A stretch of 64,000 bases of DNA from Bryopsis sp. KO-2023 (Eukaryota; Chlorophyta; Ulvophyceae; Bryopsidales; Bryopsidaceae): contig BSYQ01000002.1 of assembly GCA_030272585.1 (NCBI GenBank), positions 2,914,001-2,978,000 of the forward strand. The letters run 5' to 3'. Shown piece by piece: positions 7,790-17,717 of the stretch. The position numbers were made by a program, and so were the translations under genes. The notes under the pieces are model-generated. The model made no database searches and was not told where the DNA came from. It saw only the letters and a program-made list of their open reading frames with translations. How positions within the stretch are numbered: position 1 is the first letter of the stretch; each line of letters starts with the position of its first letter.

Positions 7790-10627
7790 ATGTCCGGCCA
7801 GACGCCGCCACAACTACCACCTATTCCACCTCCCGAGGAGGAAGTGGTGGAGGATAACCAACTAATTCCCGTGGTTTATCCAGATGTGGTGCACCCACCA
7901 GCGCAGCAAATACATGATTTGCAGTGGGACAGACATGTACCCGACCAGGTTGAGGAACCGGACGCAGACTTAGACTCTGAACAAGAGTCGGAAGAGTCCG
8001 GGGACGAGGAGTATGATGAGGATATGGAGGACGTCCCGACAATAGAAGTCACCAACATCCTTCACCATGAACATCAGCACATAAACGTCCACCAGCAGGA
8101 GGTGCACGTTCATGGTGTGGACGAGGGACAACTTAGGGACACAGCTGAGCATGTGTATGCCGCTGTCTCCTCGAATGTGCAAGAGGTCGCACAAAACCTG
8201 GAAGGACAAGTTCACGAGCAGGTTCAGCGTGCAGGGTCGACCTTAAAAGGCGACCTGAAAGAGGAATATGAGCAGTTCGTGCTCTATGTCAGGAAGGAGG
8301 CCCAGAAGCTGGTCAAACAAAATACTGAGTCTATAGAAAGACAACAGAAATTGTTAGACCACCAGCACAAATTGCTGGAACAGAATATAAAGTCCACAGA
8401 GCGGATCGACAGAAATCTGTTGGGTAAATATGATAACGAGGCTATTCTGCAAGAGCGACTTGATCGACTGCAGGAATCAGCCCGTACCCAAGCTGAAGCT
8501 GTTGATCAGACCAATGCGCTCAGGGAGAAACAAATTCTGTCTCTGCAAGCCTCTCTGACAAAAGTTGCTGAAGGTATGCGCCTACAGCAGACAACGCTGG
8601 ATAACCTAGCTCGGACTACTGATGAGTCTCGGTGCGAGCAAGTCGACCACCAAGGCCAGCTAGACACACTCTCAGGCTTGGTAAGCCAGAGCCTGAAAGT
8701 GTTGCGGGACTTACACCAAGCCGAAGAACAACGCAAACAAAGAAGAGCGGAACGAGGCAGTGTGAGTTCTGATGACACTGCAGGAGGACACAGGTCGATG
8801 CAACTGATGGAGAAATTTCTATCAGACGCGACAGAGAAACAGCAGACTTTGGAAAGTAATCTATCCAAGTATGTTGATTCTAAGTTCAAAGAAACACTGA
8901 GTGCGTGGAAAAAACGGGAGAAAGTTCGAGTCCCGGCTCAGGACCCAGTTGTAGTGGGTATGATGGGAGCAGGAACTGGCACGGTCACTTTGCCGGCCAC
9001 GACAGCTGCAGCCACAAGCGTTCCTTTTGTGTCATCCACTCCTCTTACCAGTATCCCATTTCCGGTACCACCTGTTCCGGATCTGAGTACTTTTACTGGT
9101 CTAACCACATTAGGAGGATTGGGTGGTCGCAGCCCATCGACAACTGTCGCAGACTCCGTGGGTGGAGGTTCTCCATCTTCCTGGGGTTTATTTACATCCC
9201 CAAGAACACGGACGGCATGGAGTCTTGCGCCGCCACAAACTATGGCAATGGGCGCACCATTCGGCCAAGCGGGTCAACTTGGCACAGCCAGACCCATACT
9301 TAGTGTCCCTGTAACGAGTGTGTTACCACCAACGACATCCATGTTAACACAACCACTGACGATAGTTCCGCTGTCTGTCTTCTATCCAATCCCGGCTCTT
9401 AACACCCAACCTGGTACCCAACCAGGGAACCAACCAGGCACCCAACCAAGTTTGGGACAATCCGTAAACCAATACGGAGCACCTTCCGCGAGCAACCCGT
9501 ATTACGGGTGGGGTTCTTATCCCTCAACTCCATCAAGCCAGCCACAGGGTGGAAATCGATCTGGTGGTGGTGGAGGGGGACCCGGAGGTGGGCCTGGGGG
9601 TGGAGGCGGAGGCGGAGGAGGACCACCTGGAAGTGGAGGGGGATCTTTCCTTTCCGGACCAGGTGGAGGTGGGGGTGGTGGATGGCCGTACCACCCAGGT
9701 GGAGGTGGCGGTGGCGGAGGTGGAGGTGGGGGTCCTCCAGACCCTAACCAAGGCTTTGCTGCTCCGCAAGATCGCCACGGACGGATTCCGTCATCCGTTC
9801 GTATTCCTTTCCCAAAGGCCTTCTCAGGTGATGGTCAGCGATGGATCAGAGATTGGCAACTAGAAATGACGGTCTATTGCCAGACTTTGGACATCGATGA
9901 GAGCGTATGGTTCAGGCTCTTCCGCAGTAACCTGACCGGAGCTGCTGCTCAGTGGCGAAACGTTCAGGATCTGCGTACAAGGGAAGGAAAAAGACATCCA
10001 ATCACAAATTGGATTGAGTTTGTTGAGGAACTGGTCCAAGCATTTGAACCCACCAGAATGTCTGATGTAGCCAGGCGCTCCTTACGGAACCTGAAACAGA
10101 CTGGGTCAGTGCACCAGTACATTGTTGCTTTCCGAGAACAGGTGCTGAGGATTCCCAACATGACAGATGAAGAACAATACTTCTTCTTCGTGGACGGGTT
10201 AAAGTTCCATATCAAACAACAAACTGTGGCTCAAGTGCCGCACGGCATTGAGTTGGCGATCCAGACGGCGGCTCGTCTTGATGCTATTGCCTCATCCGGA
10301 GGAGGAAACTTTCGTGGCCGCGGACGGTGGCGCGGAGGTAAAGGCCGAGGCCAAAATAAAAAGCAAAACCAACCCCAGACTGATAAGGCAAACCAGATGG
10401 GTGGCCAACAGCAACCTCAGCCAGACCAGGCACAAAACATTGGCCAAGGTCGAGGTCGGGGAAGGGGTGGTGGCCGAGGTCGCGGACGAGGTGGTGGCAG
10501 GAATCAAGGACGTGGAGGTGGAGGCGTAAATCCTAAATGCTACATGTGTGGAAAAACTGGACATATTCAAAGTAAGTGTCCAGAGGGCGAAAAGTTCAAG
10601 AAATGGTTAAACGAAAAAGCCGGATGA
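7790..10627 (+). CDS. gag: Gag polyprotein of the chromovirus (945 aa)
   Basis: This is the structural protein that packages the element RNA in cytoplasmic particles. The N-terminus is acidic and Pro-rich. About residues 115-380 are a long charged coiled coil. About 590-650 are almost pure glycine runs (GGG-rich DNA at 9560-9740). The retrotransposon Gag core follows at about 665-820 (RWIRDWQLEM, FRLFRSNLTGAAAQWRNV, WIEFVEELVQAFEP). An RG-rich basic stretch (about 835-913) precedes one zinc knuckle, CYMCGKTGHIQSKC, from Cys917. The ATG at 7790 is chosen because the whole frame is open from it. At 945 aa it is more than twice the usual Ty3/gypsy Gag; the coiled coil and glycine tract account for the excess. 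The stop at 10625-10627 lies inside the pol frame. Confidence 0.95.
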   Translation: MSGQTPPQLPPIPPPEEEVVEDNQLIPVVYPDVVHPPAQQIHDLQWDRHVPDQVEEPDADLDSEQESEESGDEEYDEDMEDVPTIEVTNILHHEHQHINVHQQEVHVHGVDEGQLRDTAEHVYAAVSSNVQEVAQNLEGQVHEQVQRAGSTLKGDLKEEYEQFVLYVRKEAQKLVKQNTESIERQQKLLDHQHKLLEQNIKSTERIDRNLLGKYDNEAILQERLDRLQESARTQAEAVDQTNALREKQILSLQASLTKVAEGMRLQQTTLDNLARTTDESRCEQVDHQGQLDTLSGLVSQSLKVLRDLHQAEEQRKQRRAERGSVSSDDTAGGHRSMQLMEKFLSDATEKQQTLESNLSKYVDSKFKETLSAWKKREKVRVPAQDPVVVGMMGAGTGTVTLPATTAAATSVPFVSSTPLTSIPFPVPPVPDLSTFTGLTTLGGLGGRSPSTTVADSVGGGSPSSWGLFTSPRTRTAWSLAPPQTMAMGAPFGQAGQLGTARPILSVPVTSVLPPTTSMLTQPLTIVPLSVFYPIPALNTQPGTQPGNQPGTQPSLGQSVNQYGAPSASNPYYGWGSYPSTPSSQPQGGNRSGGGGGGPGGGPGGGGGGGGGPPGSGGGSFLSGPGGGGGGGWPYHPGGGGGGGGGGGGPPDPNQGFAAPQDRHGRIPSSVRIPFPKAFSGDGQRWIRDWQLEMTVYCQTLDIDESVWFRLFRSNLTGAAAQWRNVQDLRTREGKRHPITNWIEFVEELVQAFEPTRMSDVARRSLRNLKQTGSVHQYIVAFREQVLRIPNMTDEEQYFFFVDGLKFHIKQQTVAQVPHGIELAIQTAARLDAIASSGGGNFRGRGRWRGGKGRGQNKKQNQPQTDKANQMGGQQQPQPDQAQNIGQGRGRGRGGGRGRGRGGGRNQGRGGGGVNPKCYMCGKTGHIQSKCPEGEKFKKWLNEKAG

Positions 10628-13600
10628 ACAGAGCCCAGACTCGTTCGGCGAAACGCAGAAGGGCACGCCGTCACAGATATAAGCAGCGCCAGAAACTTCT
10701 TAGAAAAGAAAGGTTAGCTCGAAATGCAGAAGTGAATAAAAGAGCACAAGGGGAAATAGAAAAGAATGCTACCCAAGGTGCAGAGGGATCGATTATGAGT
10801 GCTAAGTTGGAAACTCGATCCAGTAAGTGCAGCACGCTTACTAGGACAAGTTCAGAATCCAGTTCGGAACCTGTCGACTCTGTTCATGGAGACCTTGGTA
10901 GTCCTGAAGGAACTGAGAATTCGGTATCGTTCCCGCCTCAAGGAACGAAACGAAGTCCGGAAGGAAGGGAACCCGCAAGGGAATCAAATAAGCCTGCCAC
11001 TCGCTCACCACCAACTGACGAGTCAGCAGCCCCTGTTCAGGGAACAGGTAGAGGACAAAAAGTGGATGAAGGTCAGTATTCACCTTCTGAGCGTATGTTA
11101 CCACTAGGAGGTCCTAACCATTTGAAATTTATGGGATATGAGATCCGAGCCAGATTAGGAGGAGTACCGATCTCCGCCTATGTTGATTGTGGTGCAACGG
11201 AGAACTACATTACCAAGAAACTAGTTACGAGACTGAAACTCGAAACAACCGAGTGCAAAAAGGGAGTCACTTTGGCGGACGGAACCCTATGTTCACTTGA
11301 TCGGCGATGCGAAGACTTGCAGCTCAGGATGGGTACTTATACCACAACCCTTTCCGCAGACGTCTTCCCAAACCTTTCATATGACATGATACTAGGGCTT
11401 CCTTGGTTGATGCAGACCAATCCCAAACTGGACTTTGCAACAGGCACGCTCAAAGTTCCAGTGGGTGCTGGATGGACAACTGTTCCTATGAAGGAACGAC
11501 CATCAGACTACTTACAGCACCTAGCACCGGCTATTGATACAGTCTCAGCGAAGAAGTTATTCTCGCTCGTGAAGAACAGTCCAGAAGTTGATCAGGCATA
11601 CCTTGTGGTTGTGCGACCAACCACCCCGGAAGATATGGCACACCTCATGCAGTATCCATATCCGGGAATTCCAGAAGAGCGTTTGAACGCTACTGGAACC
11701 ACACCAGCTTATCTCCAGCCGGATGTGGAAAAGGTAATGCATTCGGGTCTCGACCCAAGGATCAAGGCTGTCCTCACAAGTTTCAAGGATGTGTTCCCGA
11801 AAGACTTACCACCCGGCGTTCCTCCAGTCAGAAAAGGCCACGAATTTAAGGTGGACCTGGAGGACGAACAAATGACCCCAATCCACCGTCCCTTGTACAA
11901 ACTCTCTCCAGCCGAGCTGGACGAAGTTAGGACACAGGTGGATTACCTCCTCGAACAAAGGAAGATCCGACCCTCCGAGAGTCCCTGGGGCGCACCCATA
12001 CTCTTTGTTCCCAAGAAAGACGGAGGGTTGAGAATGTGTGTGGATTACCGTTGGATAAACAAGTTCACGGTAAAGAATAGGTATCCACTCCCTCTTCCTG
12101 AGGAGTTAATGGACCGTCTCGCCAGAGCGAAGATCTATACGAAGATCGACCTCCGCTCAGGCTACTGGCAGTTTCCCGTTCGACCCAAGGATACTCCCAA
12201 GACGGCATTCCGGACGAGATACGGACATTTCGAATTTCTCGTGTGTCCGTTCGGAATGACCAACTGCCCAGCCCAGTTCCAGACCATGGTTCAGGATTTG
12301 CTGGGGGAGTTCCTTGACGAGTTTGTAGTGGTGTTTATCGACGACATCCTGGTCTTTTCCAACTCGGTGGAAGAGCACGTCGAGCACCTAAAACTGGTCT
12401 TTGAACGGTTGCGGAAACATAAGTTATACGCAAAAGCCAGTAAGTGCGAAGTAGGGGTAGCAGAGACGGACTACCTGGGGTATCATTTGTCGGAAAAAGG
12501 CCTTCAACCAATGCAGGATAAGGTTAAGGCTATTCAACAATGGAAGGAGTTAACTTCGGTCACTGATGTGCGAAGTTTCCTGGGAATGGTATCTTACTAT
12601 CGTAAGTTCATTCCTGAGTTCGCTAGGATTGCGAGTCCCTTGACAGATCTTACCAAGAAGGATACTGTCTGGGAATGGGGGCTGAACCAACGCAATGCCT
12701 ACAACGAACTTAAGGATCGGATTAGCCGCGCACCGATCTTACTCCTTCCTGATCCGGTTAAGGAGTACACCGTAATAACGGATGCATCTGGAACTGCATA
12801 TGGAGCGGTTCTTACCCAGGATCATGGGAAAGGTTTGCAACCAATTGCATACCTTTCCAGACGATTAAAACCAGCTGAAACGCGATACTCCGCATATGAG
12901 CGGGAGCTGGGGGCAATAGCATATGCTTTAGCCCAGTGGCGACACTACCTTGAGGGATGCGATGGGGGTGTGAAGGTGTTGACGGACCACAAACCGATCA
13001 CCCACTTCATGAACCAGAGCACGTTGTCGCGGACCCAAACCCGGTGGTTAAACTCAGGGTTTTTCCAATCCATAGGTCCAAAAATCGTCTATATCCAGGG
13101 GAAAGCCAATGTCTTGGCTGATGCGTTATCCCGGAGCCTTCCTGGTCCGCCAGACCAGCTCAATAACCTCTCCACTTGGGAAGTGGTAGAGAAGGAGGCA
13201 TGGAAAGAGGCTTTGAGAAGTGATGAACAACTCAAGCCTATCTTTGAAAGGATGGAACGAGGGGTTTCTCCGCAATACAAGCTGGACGACGGGTTCTTGT
13301 ATTATACCAAGACAGACCCAGGTCCTAGTTTGCTTGTGGTCCCTGCTTCTTTCCAGAAACGGATTCTGGAAGAGCATCACGACGTTCCCAGTGCAGGTCA
13401 TGTTGGAGCAGACCGCATGACCGAAGTACTTACCCGCAGTTACTGGTGGAAAGGCGTTGGGTTAGCCGTAAAGGCATACGTGAAAACGTGCCCAACTTGT
13501 CAACTAAACAAATCGGACTTGCAAAGACAGAAAGGTCTTTTGCAGCCGTTGCCTATCCCAGACCAGAAATGGGAACAGATCACGACGGACTTGGTTACCG

Positions 13601-14694
13601 ACCTACCGTCTTCCCATGGCTTCACAGCAATCGCTGTCTTTGTAGACCGATTGACGAAGTATGCGAGGTTCGTACCCTGTAACAAAACTATCACGGCGCC
13701 AGAATACGCAAAGCTGTTCGTGGAGAACATATACAAACACTACGGGCTGCCTAAAATCATAGTTTCGGATCGGGATCCAAGGTTCACAAGTTTGTTCTGG
13801 ACCTCCCTTTTCAAACTTTTAGGTACCCAGCTCCGGATGAGCACTGCATACCATCCTCAAACGGATGGGCAGTCGGAAGTCACCATCCGGGTGCTGGAGG
13901 ATTTCCTGCGTCCGTATGTCGAACGGTACCCAGACCGTTGGGTGGATCATTTGCCGACCGCGGAATTTGCCGCAAATAATTCACGGAATGTCTCCACAGG
14001 CTACGCGCCAGCCCATCTTCTGTATGGCCAGAACATGGGGCAGATAGTTGTTGCCAGGAAGGGAGTTCGGACGGGCGATGAATCGGAAATGGCGGCTGAG
14101 ATGGTACGTCGAATGGACGACCAAATGCGAAACGCTAAGGCGAAATACGCAGAGGCACAGAACCGCATGTGCACCTCAGCAAACAAACGTCGAAGGAAAG
14201 TAGATTTTCAGGTTGGCGATGAAGTGCTGGTACAAAGCAAGTATATTCCCCTTGCTTCACTTCAGAAAATCCCACCGAAAATCCGCCGACGATTTGTTGG
14301 ACCTTTCCGGGTGGCTAGCCGAATTGGGGCTGTCGCCTACCGTCTTGACCTTCCCGACCACTGGAAAATCCACCCAACTTTCCATGTGTCGAAACTGAAG
14401 GCTTACTCTCGGCTTGATGACGATCAGCGAGAGATAGACGCTCCAGAGGGGGAGCTAGTGGATGGAACCATCGAATTCGAGGTCGAGCGCATCCTCAGAG
14501 ATCGGGGCACTACTCGCAAGGAGTACCTGATCCTTTGGAAGGGCTACGATTTGATGGAATCCACCTGGGAGCCAGAAAGCCACCTGGCCAATGCCCAGGA
14601 CTTGCTTAAGGAGTACTTAGCCAACAAACCGGAGAATAAACAAGTGACCCAGTCTAAGAAAAAGACTAGGGCCCAACGCAGAACTCGAACCTAA
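10576..14694 (+). CDS. pol: Pol polyprotein of the chromovirus with chromodomain (open frame 1372 codons)
   Basis: Pol lies in the -1 frame relative to gag and overlaps it by 52 nt; it has no ATG of its own before the overlap and is probably made by frameshifting. Residues count from 10576. The aspartic protease has DCGAT with Asp204. RT spans about 480-660 with IDD (Asp589, Asp590). RNase H has TDAS at Asp736. The integrase zinc finger is about 925-975 (H-x-H, CPTC) and its core triad is Asp1005, Asp1065 and Glu1101, with 35 residues between the last two. The C-terminal chromodomain (about 1299-1350) keeps the aromatic positions in FEVERIL, LWKGY and TWEP; in other chromoviruses this domain targets heterochromatin. 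No stops or frameshifts are seen. Confidence 0.96.
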   Translation: MSRGRKVQEMVKRKSRMNRAQTRSAKRRRARRHRYKQRQKLLRKERLARNAEVNKRAQGEIEKNATQGAEGSIMSAKLETRSSKCSTLTRTSSESSSEPVDSVHGDLGSPEGTENSVSFPPQGTKRSPEGREPARESNKPATRSPPTDESAAPVQGTGRGQKVDEGQYSPSERMLPLGGPNHLKFMGYEIRARLGGVPISAYVDCGATENYITKKLVTRLKLETTECKKGVTLADGTLCSLDRRCEDLQLRMGTYTTTLSADVFPNLSYDMILGLPWLMQTNPKLDFATGTLKVPVGAGWTTVPMKERPSDYLQHLAPAIDTVSAKKLFSLVKNSPEVDQAYLVVVRPTTPEDMAHLMQYPYPGIPEERLNATGTTPAYLQPDVEKVMHSGLDPRIKAVLTSFKDVFPKDLPPGVPPVRKGHEFKVDLEDEQMTPIHRPLYKLSPAELDEVRTQVDYLLEQRKIRPSESPWGAPILFVPKKDGGLRMCVDYRWINKFTVKNRYPLPLPEELMDRLARAKIYTKIDLRSGYWQFPVRPKDTPKTAFRTRYGHFEFLVCPFGMTNCPAQFQTMVQDLLGEFLDEFVVVFIDDILVFSNSVEEHVEHLKLVFERLRKHKLYAKASKCEVGVAETDYLGYHLSEKGLQPMQDKVKAIQQWKELTSVTDVRSFLGMVSYYRKFIPEFARIASPLTDLTKKDTVWEWGLNQRNAYNELKDRISRAPILLLPDPVKEYTVITDASGTAYGAVLTQDHGKGLQPIAYLSRRLKPAETRYSAYERELGAIAYALAQWRHYLEGCDGGVKVLTDHKPITHFMNQSTLSRTQTRWLNSGFFQSIGPKIVYIQGKANVLADALSRSLPGPPDQLNNLSTWEVVEKEAWKEALRSDEQLKPIFERMERGVSPQYKLDDGFLYYTKTDPGPSLLVVPASFQKRILEEHHDVPSAGHVGADRMTEVLTRSYWWKGVGLAVKAYVKTCPTCQLNKSDLQRQKGLLQPLPIPDQKWEQITTDLVTDLPSSHGFTAIAVFVDRLTKYARFVPCNKTITAPEYAKLFVENIYKHYGLPKIIVSDRDPRFTSLFWTSLFKLLGTQLRMSTAYHPQTDGQSEVTIRVLEDFLRPYVERYPDRWVDHLPTAEFAANNSRNVSTGYAPAHLLYGQNMGQIVVARKGVRTGDESEMAAEMVRRMDDQMRNAKAKYAEAQNRMCTSANKRRRKVDFQVGDEVLVQSKYIPLASLQKIPPKIRRRFVGPFRVASRIGAVAYRLDLPDHWKIHPTFHVSKLKAYSRLDDDQREIDAPEGELVDGTIEFEVERILRDRGTTRKEYLILWKGYDLMESTWEPESHLANAQDLLKEYLANKPENKQVTQSKKKTRAQRRTRT
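10606..10649 (+). promoter_or_regulatory. Candidate -1 ribosomal frameshift site between gag and pol
   Basis: The heptamer G TTA AAC (10606-10612) is in the gag frame and follows the X XXY YYZ slippage logic; GUUAAAC is a known slippery site in some arteriviruses. After 6 spacer bases (GAAAAA), GCCGGA (10619-10624) can pair with TTCGGC (10644-10649), one pair being G-U. The gag stop sits at the base of this stem. A -1 slip enters pol exactly. This is proposed from sequence only. Confidence 0.55.
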
Positions 14695-14853
14695 ACAGGG
14701 ATCATTACCACTCTGTTCACGCTCGACTTAATACTATCCTTCCAGCTGGGGGGAAAATATTAAGCCGAGAAAGTCGCTTTTGGAACGCTATCCAGATGGG
14801 ATACCAAAAAGACTTAGGAAAAGAGCACCAAGTAGAACTCCCGGAAAAGCCTA

Positions 14854-14920
14854 GGGAAAGTTTCCATCTTTTCCTAGGGAAAGTTTCCATCTTTTCCGGC
14901 GAACGGGTTGCTATCTTTTC
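14854..14920 (+). repeat. Short direct repeats after pol
   Basis: CTAGGGAAAGTTTCCATCTT is followed by TTCC and repeated at once, and a third variant (GTTGCTATCTTTTCCC) follows. A related GAAAGTTCCCATCTTTTCC lies in the leader just upstream of gag (7682-7700). Recurrence in two untranslated parts of the same element suggests a cis-acting RNA element, but nothing shows its role. Confidence 0.4.
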
Positions 14921-15316
14921 CCGTGACAGAACTGTGAACGGTTCGCAGGACGGGCTAGGGGTCAGTTTTCTTTCCGGGGAGGTTTACCTAACGCACAACT
15001 CACACGCTCATAGCGACTGACAACAGGTGATGGGGACATTGGATCAAGTGATGGGTTAATGTCCGACCTGGAGGTCACGTGATTGCGCCGCAGGTGGAAC
15101 TGAGTTGACATAAGCAAGTTAGGGTAAAATCAAATAGGCACAAACCCGTGTGGTGACGGCGACCTCCATAGAGTGTCACGTTACCGAGGTACGTTAGCTA
15201 ATACGCCTAGCGTATCTTAAAGCGGACTTGCGATCATTTTGGCCTGGTTATTCTCGGCGCGCATACAGAAAAGTCGGAGACTAGTCGGAGAACAAAGCGC
15301 AGCCAACAAAAAGAGA

Positions 15317-16506
15317 ATGCCAAAGCACAGCCCGATCATGTGGCGCAGTGGTGATAAGGCGGTTGAGGGAAAGGAGTCTAGTGGAAAACACTTGGGTGGC
15401 AGCGGAAAAACGAAAGGCAGTGACGGCGAGAAAGGCGGAAAAGGACAAAGTGGAACTCTCGCCGACGCTTGCCCACCCAGAGGGGAACCCAAACCACTTA
15501 TCACACCACCTAAGGCGAAAATTATGAAAACTCTCCCAGCTCCTTCGGTGCTTTCGAAACTTCGGAACTTCGAAACATCGTTGCTCAAAGGAACCTCCAA
15601 GATCGTAATTCGCCCACCGACAGAACTGCCGGAAAAACCTAGTTCCAAGGCAGGAAAAACACTCGACCGTGACGCCGACCCAGCTACCCTCCAAGCTAGG
15701 TGTCAACGGTTACAAGACGACGTGTTGGAACTCCGGGCAGAACGCGACGCACAACGCGCGCGGGCGGATCAAGCAGAGAAGCACATGAAAAAGTTCGAGG
15801 GTGTAGCTCAAAAACTCTGCGATCAAGTAACGAAACTTGAACACGATCTGGAAATCGCCCGGCAGGCGAGAGGAACCGCTGAACAGGAGCTGAAACAGCT
15901 TCAGAAGGAGCTCGATTCTGCGAACCAAACGCAGAAAAAGCTGAAAGCGCAGCTGACGAAACAGCAGCCGCACCTGACGTCCACAGACGAAAGGTCGGCC
16001 TGGCAAACGGCTGTGTACTCGTCTGAGGCACAGTCCGGGTTGATGAGCCGGTTGCTCCACAGCGTTCCCGCACGCCTTGGGGACTATGTGGAAAACCTTT
16101 GTCGGGCGACAATGGACGACATCATCGAGCAGGGTGCTGGAGCTGCTGCTGCGATCAGAGACGGAGAGGAGCCTGTCTACTACGGCAAAGGAAACGTTCC
16201 GGTTAACCACCGGCTAGCCGGGTATGACTATACGCAGGTGGACAAAACGCTTGAGAGAATCAGAAATCGTGCACCGGGGCACTTTGACGTTCCCGACGTT
16301 GCAGACGATATGATCTCAGAGCCACAACCCAGGAGAATCCGCGACCTGACCGGAGGACAGACCGGGGGAAAGACCGACGAAAAGTCGGCGCCCAAGAAAA
16401 GGAAGGAGAGAGAGGAAGAGGAGGCGCTCGCCGACATGTCCAAGAGGTTCAAGGACAGGCGTGGGGAAAAGCCACCGATCTGTTTGTGGTGCTATTCGCC
16501 GCCGGC
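15317..16506 (+). pseudogene. Third ORF of the chromovirus, N-terminal two thirds (split by insertion)
   Basis: The ORF opens at ATG 15317; the frame is also open upstream to 15239 without an ATG. It continues at 23532-24099 after the nested element: 1190 + 568 nt = 1758 nt, exactly 586 codons with stop. This part has a basic N-terminus, a strong coiled coil at about residues 124-214 (LQDDVLELRAERDAQRARA onward), a globular stretch, a nuclear-localisation-like cluster KKRKERE at about 358, and Cys389-x2-Cys392 just before the break. It lies where some retroelements carry env, but no signal peptide or membrane segment is visible. Function is unknown; I do not recognise the family. Codons remain intact up to the insertion point. 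Confidence 0.85.
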
Positions 16507-16701
16507 TGTTACGATTGGGTACTATTTATCGTGAAATGTCGAAGGCGTGAGAGTACGTCATAGGGACATGGTAGCTATGACTGACCTGGAGTGTATATAA
16601 ACCACGAAGGGTTAGTGTTGTAATATCCAACTGTGTTTTGGGTTTCCGACCCTTGTGTCCCCCTGTCGAGGGTTTCCCCTTGTTTTCTGGCGCGCGTTAC
16701 A
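16507..16701 (+). repeat. 5' LTR of the nested element
   Basis: It is 195 bp, TGTTACG...CGTTACA, and identical to 23332-23526. A likely TATA box TATATAAA lies at 16594-16601, about 65 bp after the CGTGAGAGTACGTCA stretch. Confidence 0.95.
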
Positions 16702-16702
16702 A

Positions 16703-16714
16703 TGGTTTCGGAGC
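16703..16714 (+). promoter_or_regulatory. Primer-binding site of the nested element
   Basis: TGGTTTCGGAGC lies one base after the LTR and is identical to the chromovirus site at 7132-7143. Similarity continues weakly beyond (CGGGGCTAGG against TGGTCGAGG). Confidence 0.75.
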
Positions 16715-17330
16715 CGGGGCTAGGGTATTCGTGTTCGACCCTAGAACCCTCGAGAAGTGAGTTCGTTCCAGTTGGAGTCGAAAGAGAACGAGTCTGTGAA
16801 GAAAGATCTGTAGTCTGGAAAAGATGGAACTCGAGATCTAAAGGGAGAAACGTGAAGTTAACCTATAGTGTTGCGCTGTGGTGCTATGTGGTGCTGTGGC
16901 GTGAACCTACTCGCAAGGCAAGCGACTGAAAGGTGTTCGTTCGACCTAAGGCGTGCAGAAGCAAGGGCGGAGATCCCTGCGCCGACTAAAAGAAGTGTGA
17001 CCAAGTGTGAGGTCGACGATCTGCAGAAGTGCTACTACAACCACGCAGGAAAACCACGCTGGAAAAGAGCTACGGTCTGGAAGGAGGTCGTGCTAGTGGT
17101 TGTGGCGGTCGCGAGTCGAGGAGGAAGACCAGTCGAGTGAACCTGCAGCCCTGAAAAGTGTAACGCTGCAGTAATGGCGAGTTGTACTACAGACGAGCGT
17201 CCAGAGCGTTAAGGGCGGCGCCAGAAGGTTGGAAAGGTGGCGCACTGTCGACGTGACGGCCAGTGACCAGTGTTTGGAGAACATGGTCTCGTCTGGAGGC
17301 TGATTGTTGTGGGTCGACGTGGATTCAACG

Positions 17331-17717
17331 ATGTTTCAAGACCTGCAGCGCAAGGCAGGAGTGTGTTGCGACTGGTGGCGAGAGGTTAAAACACTAGACT
17401 GGATCTGGATTGGATCGAATATCGAGGAGCTGGCGAGAAAAGAAACGCGAATAGTAGAGTTTCTGAAGACCAAAGCAGAAGGAGAATACAGGACAGCACC
17501 AAAATCGGAATCCCCTGAGTTTTGGGATAGGGGATCGTGGTTCGACGTCGGTCTAAGGGGCACCGTCGGTGGAGTGGTCGACTGGCTGCGCAGGGTGTGG
17601 CTGGACGTACCAGGGGAAAGGACGCAGTGGCAGGAATATCGGAAGATGCTGTCAGTGGAAGAGACTGGAGGAAGTCCAGTAGCATTCAAGAATGAATGTT
17701 GCCTGACAGAAGGATAA
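17331..17717 (+). CDS. Hypothetical ORF inside the nested element (128 codons)
   Basis: This is the longest ATG-started frame with protein-like composition in the element interior, starting MFQDLQRKAG. It is rich in Trp and charged residues and has no zinc knuckle or Gag-core motif. It could be chance in purine-rich DNA or a remnant of a lost gag. I do not assign a function. Confidence 0.2.
   Translation: MFQDLQRKAGVCCDWWREVKTLDWIWIGSNIEELARKETRIVEFLKTKAEGEYRTAPKSESPEFWDRGSWFDVGLRGTVGGVVDWLRRVWLDVPGERTQWQEYRKMLSVEETGGSPVAFKNECCLTEG

Noticed and set aside
9508-9863. Overlapping Trp/Arg- and Glu/Val-rich ORFs in gag
   Set aside because: They are alternate-frame readings of the GGTGGAGG-rich glycine tract.
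15239-15316. Start of the third chromovirus ORF at 15239
   Set aside because: The codon there is TTG. The first ATG in frame is 15317 and nothing supports a non-ATG start.
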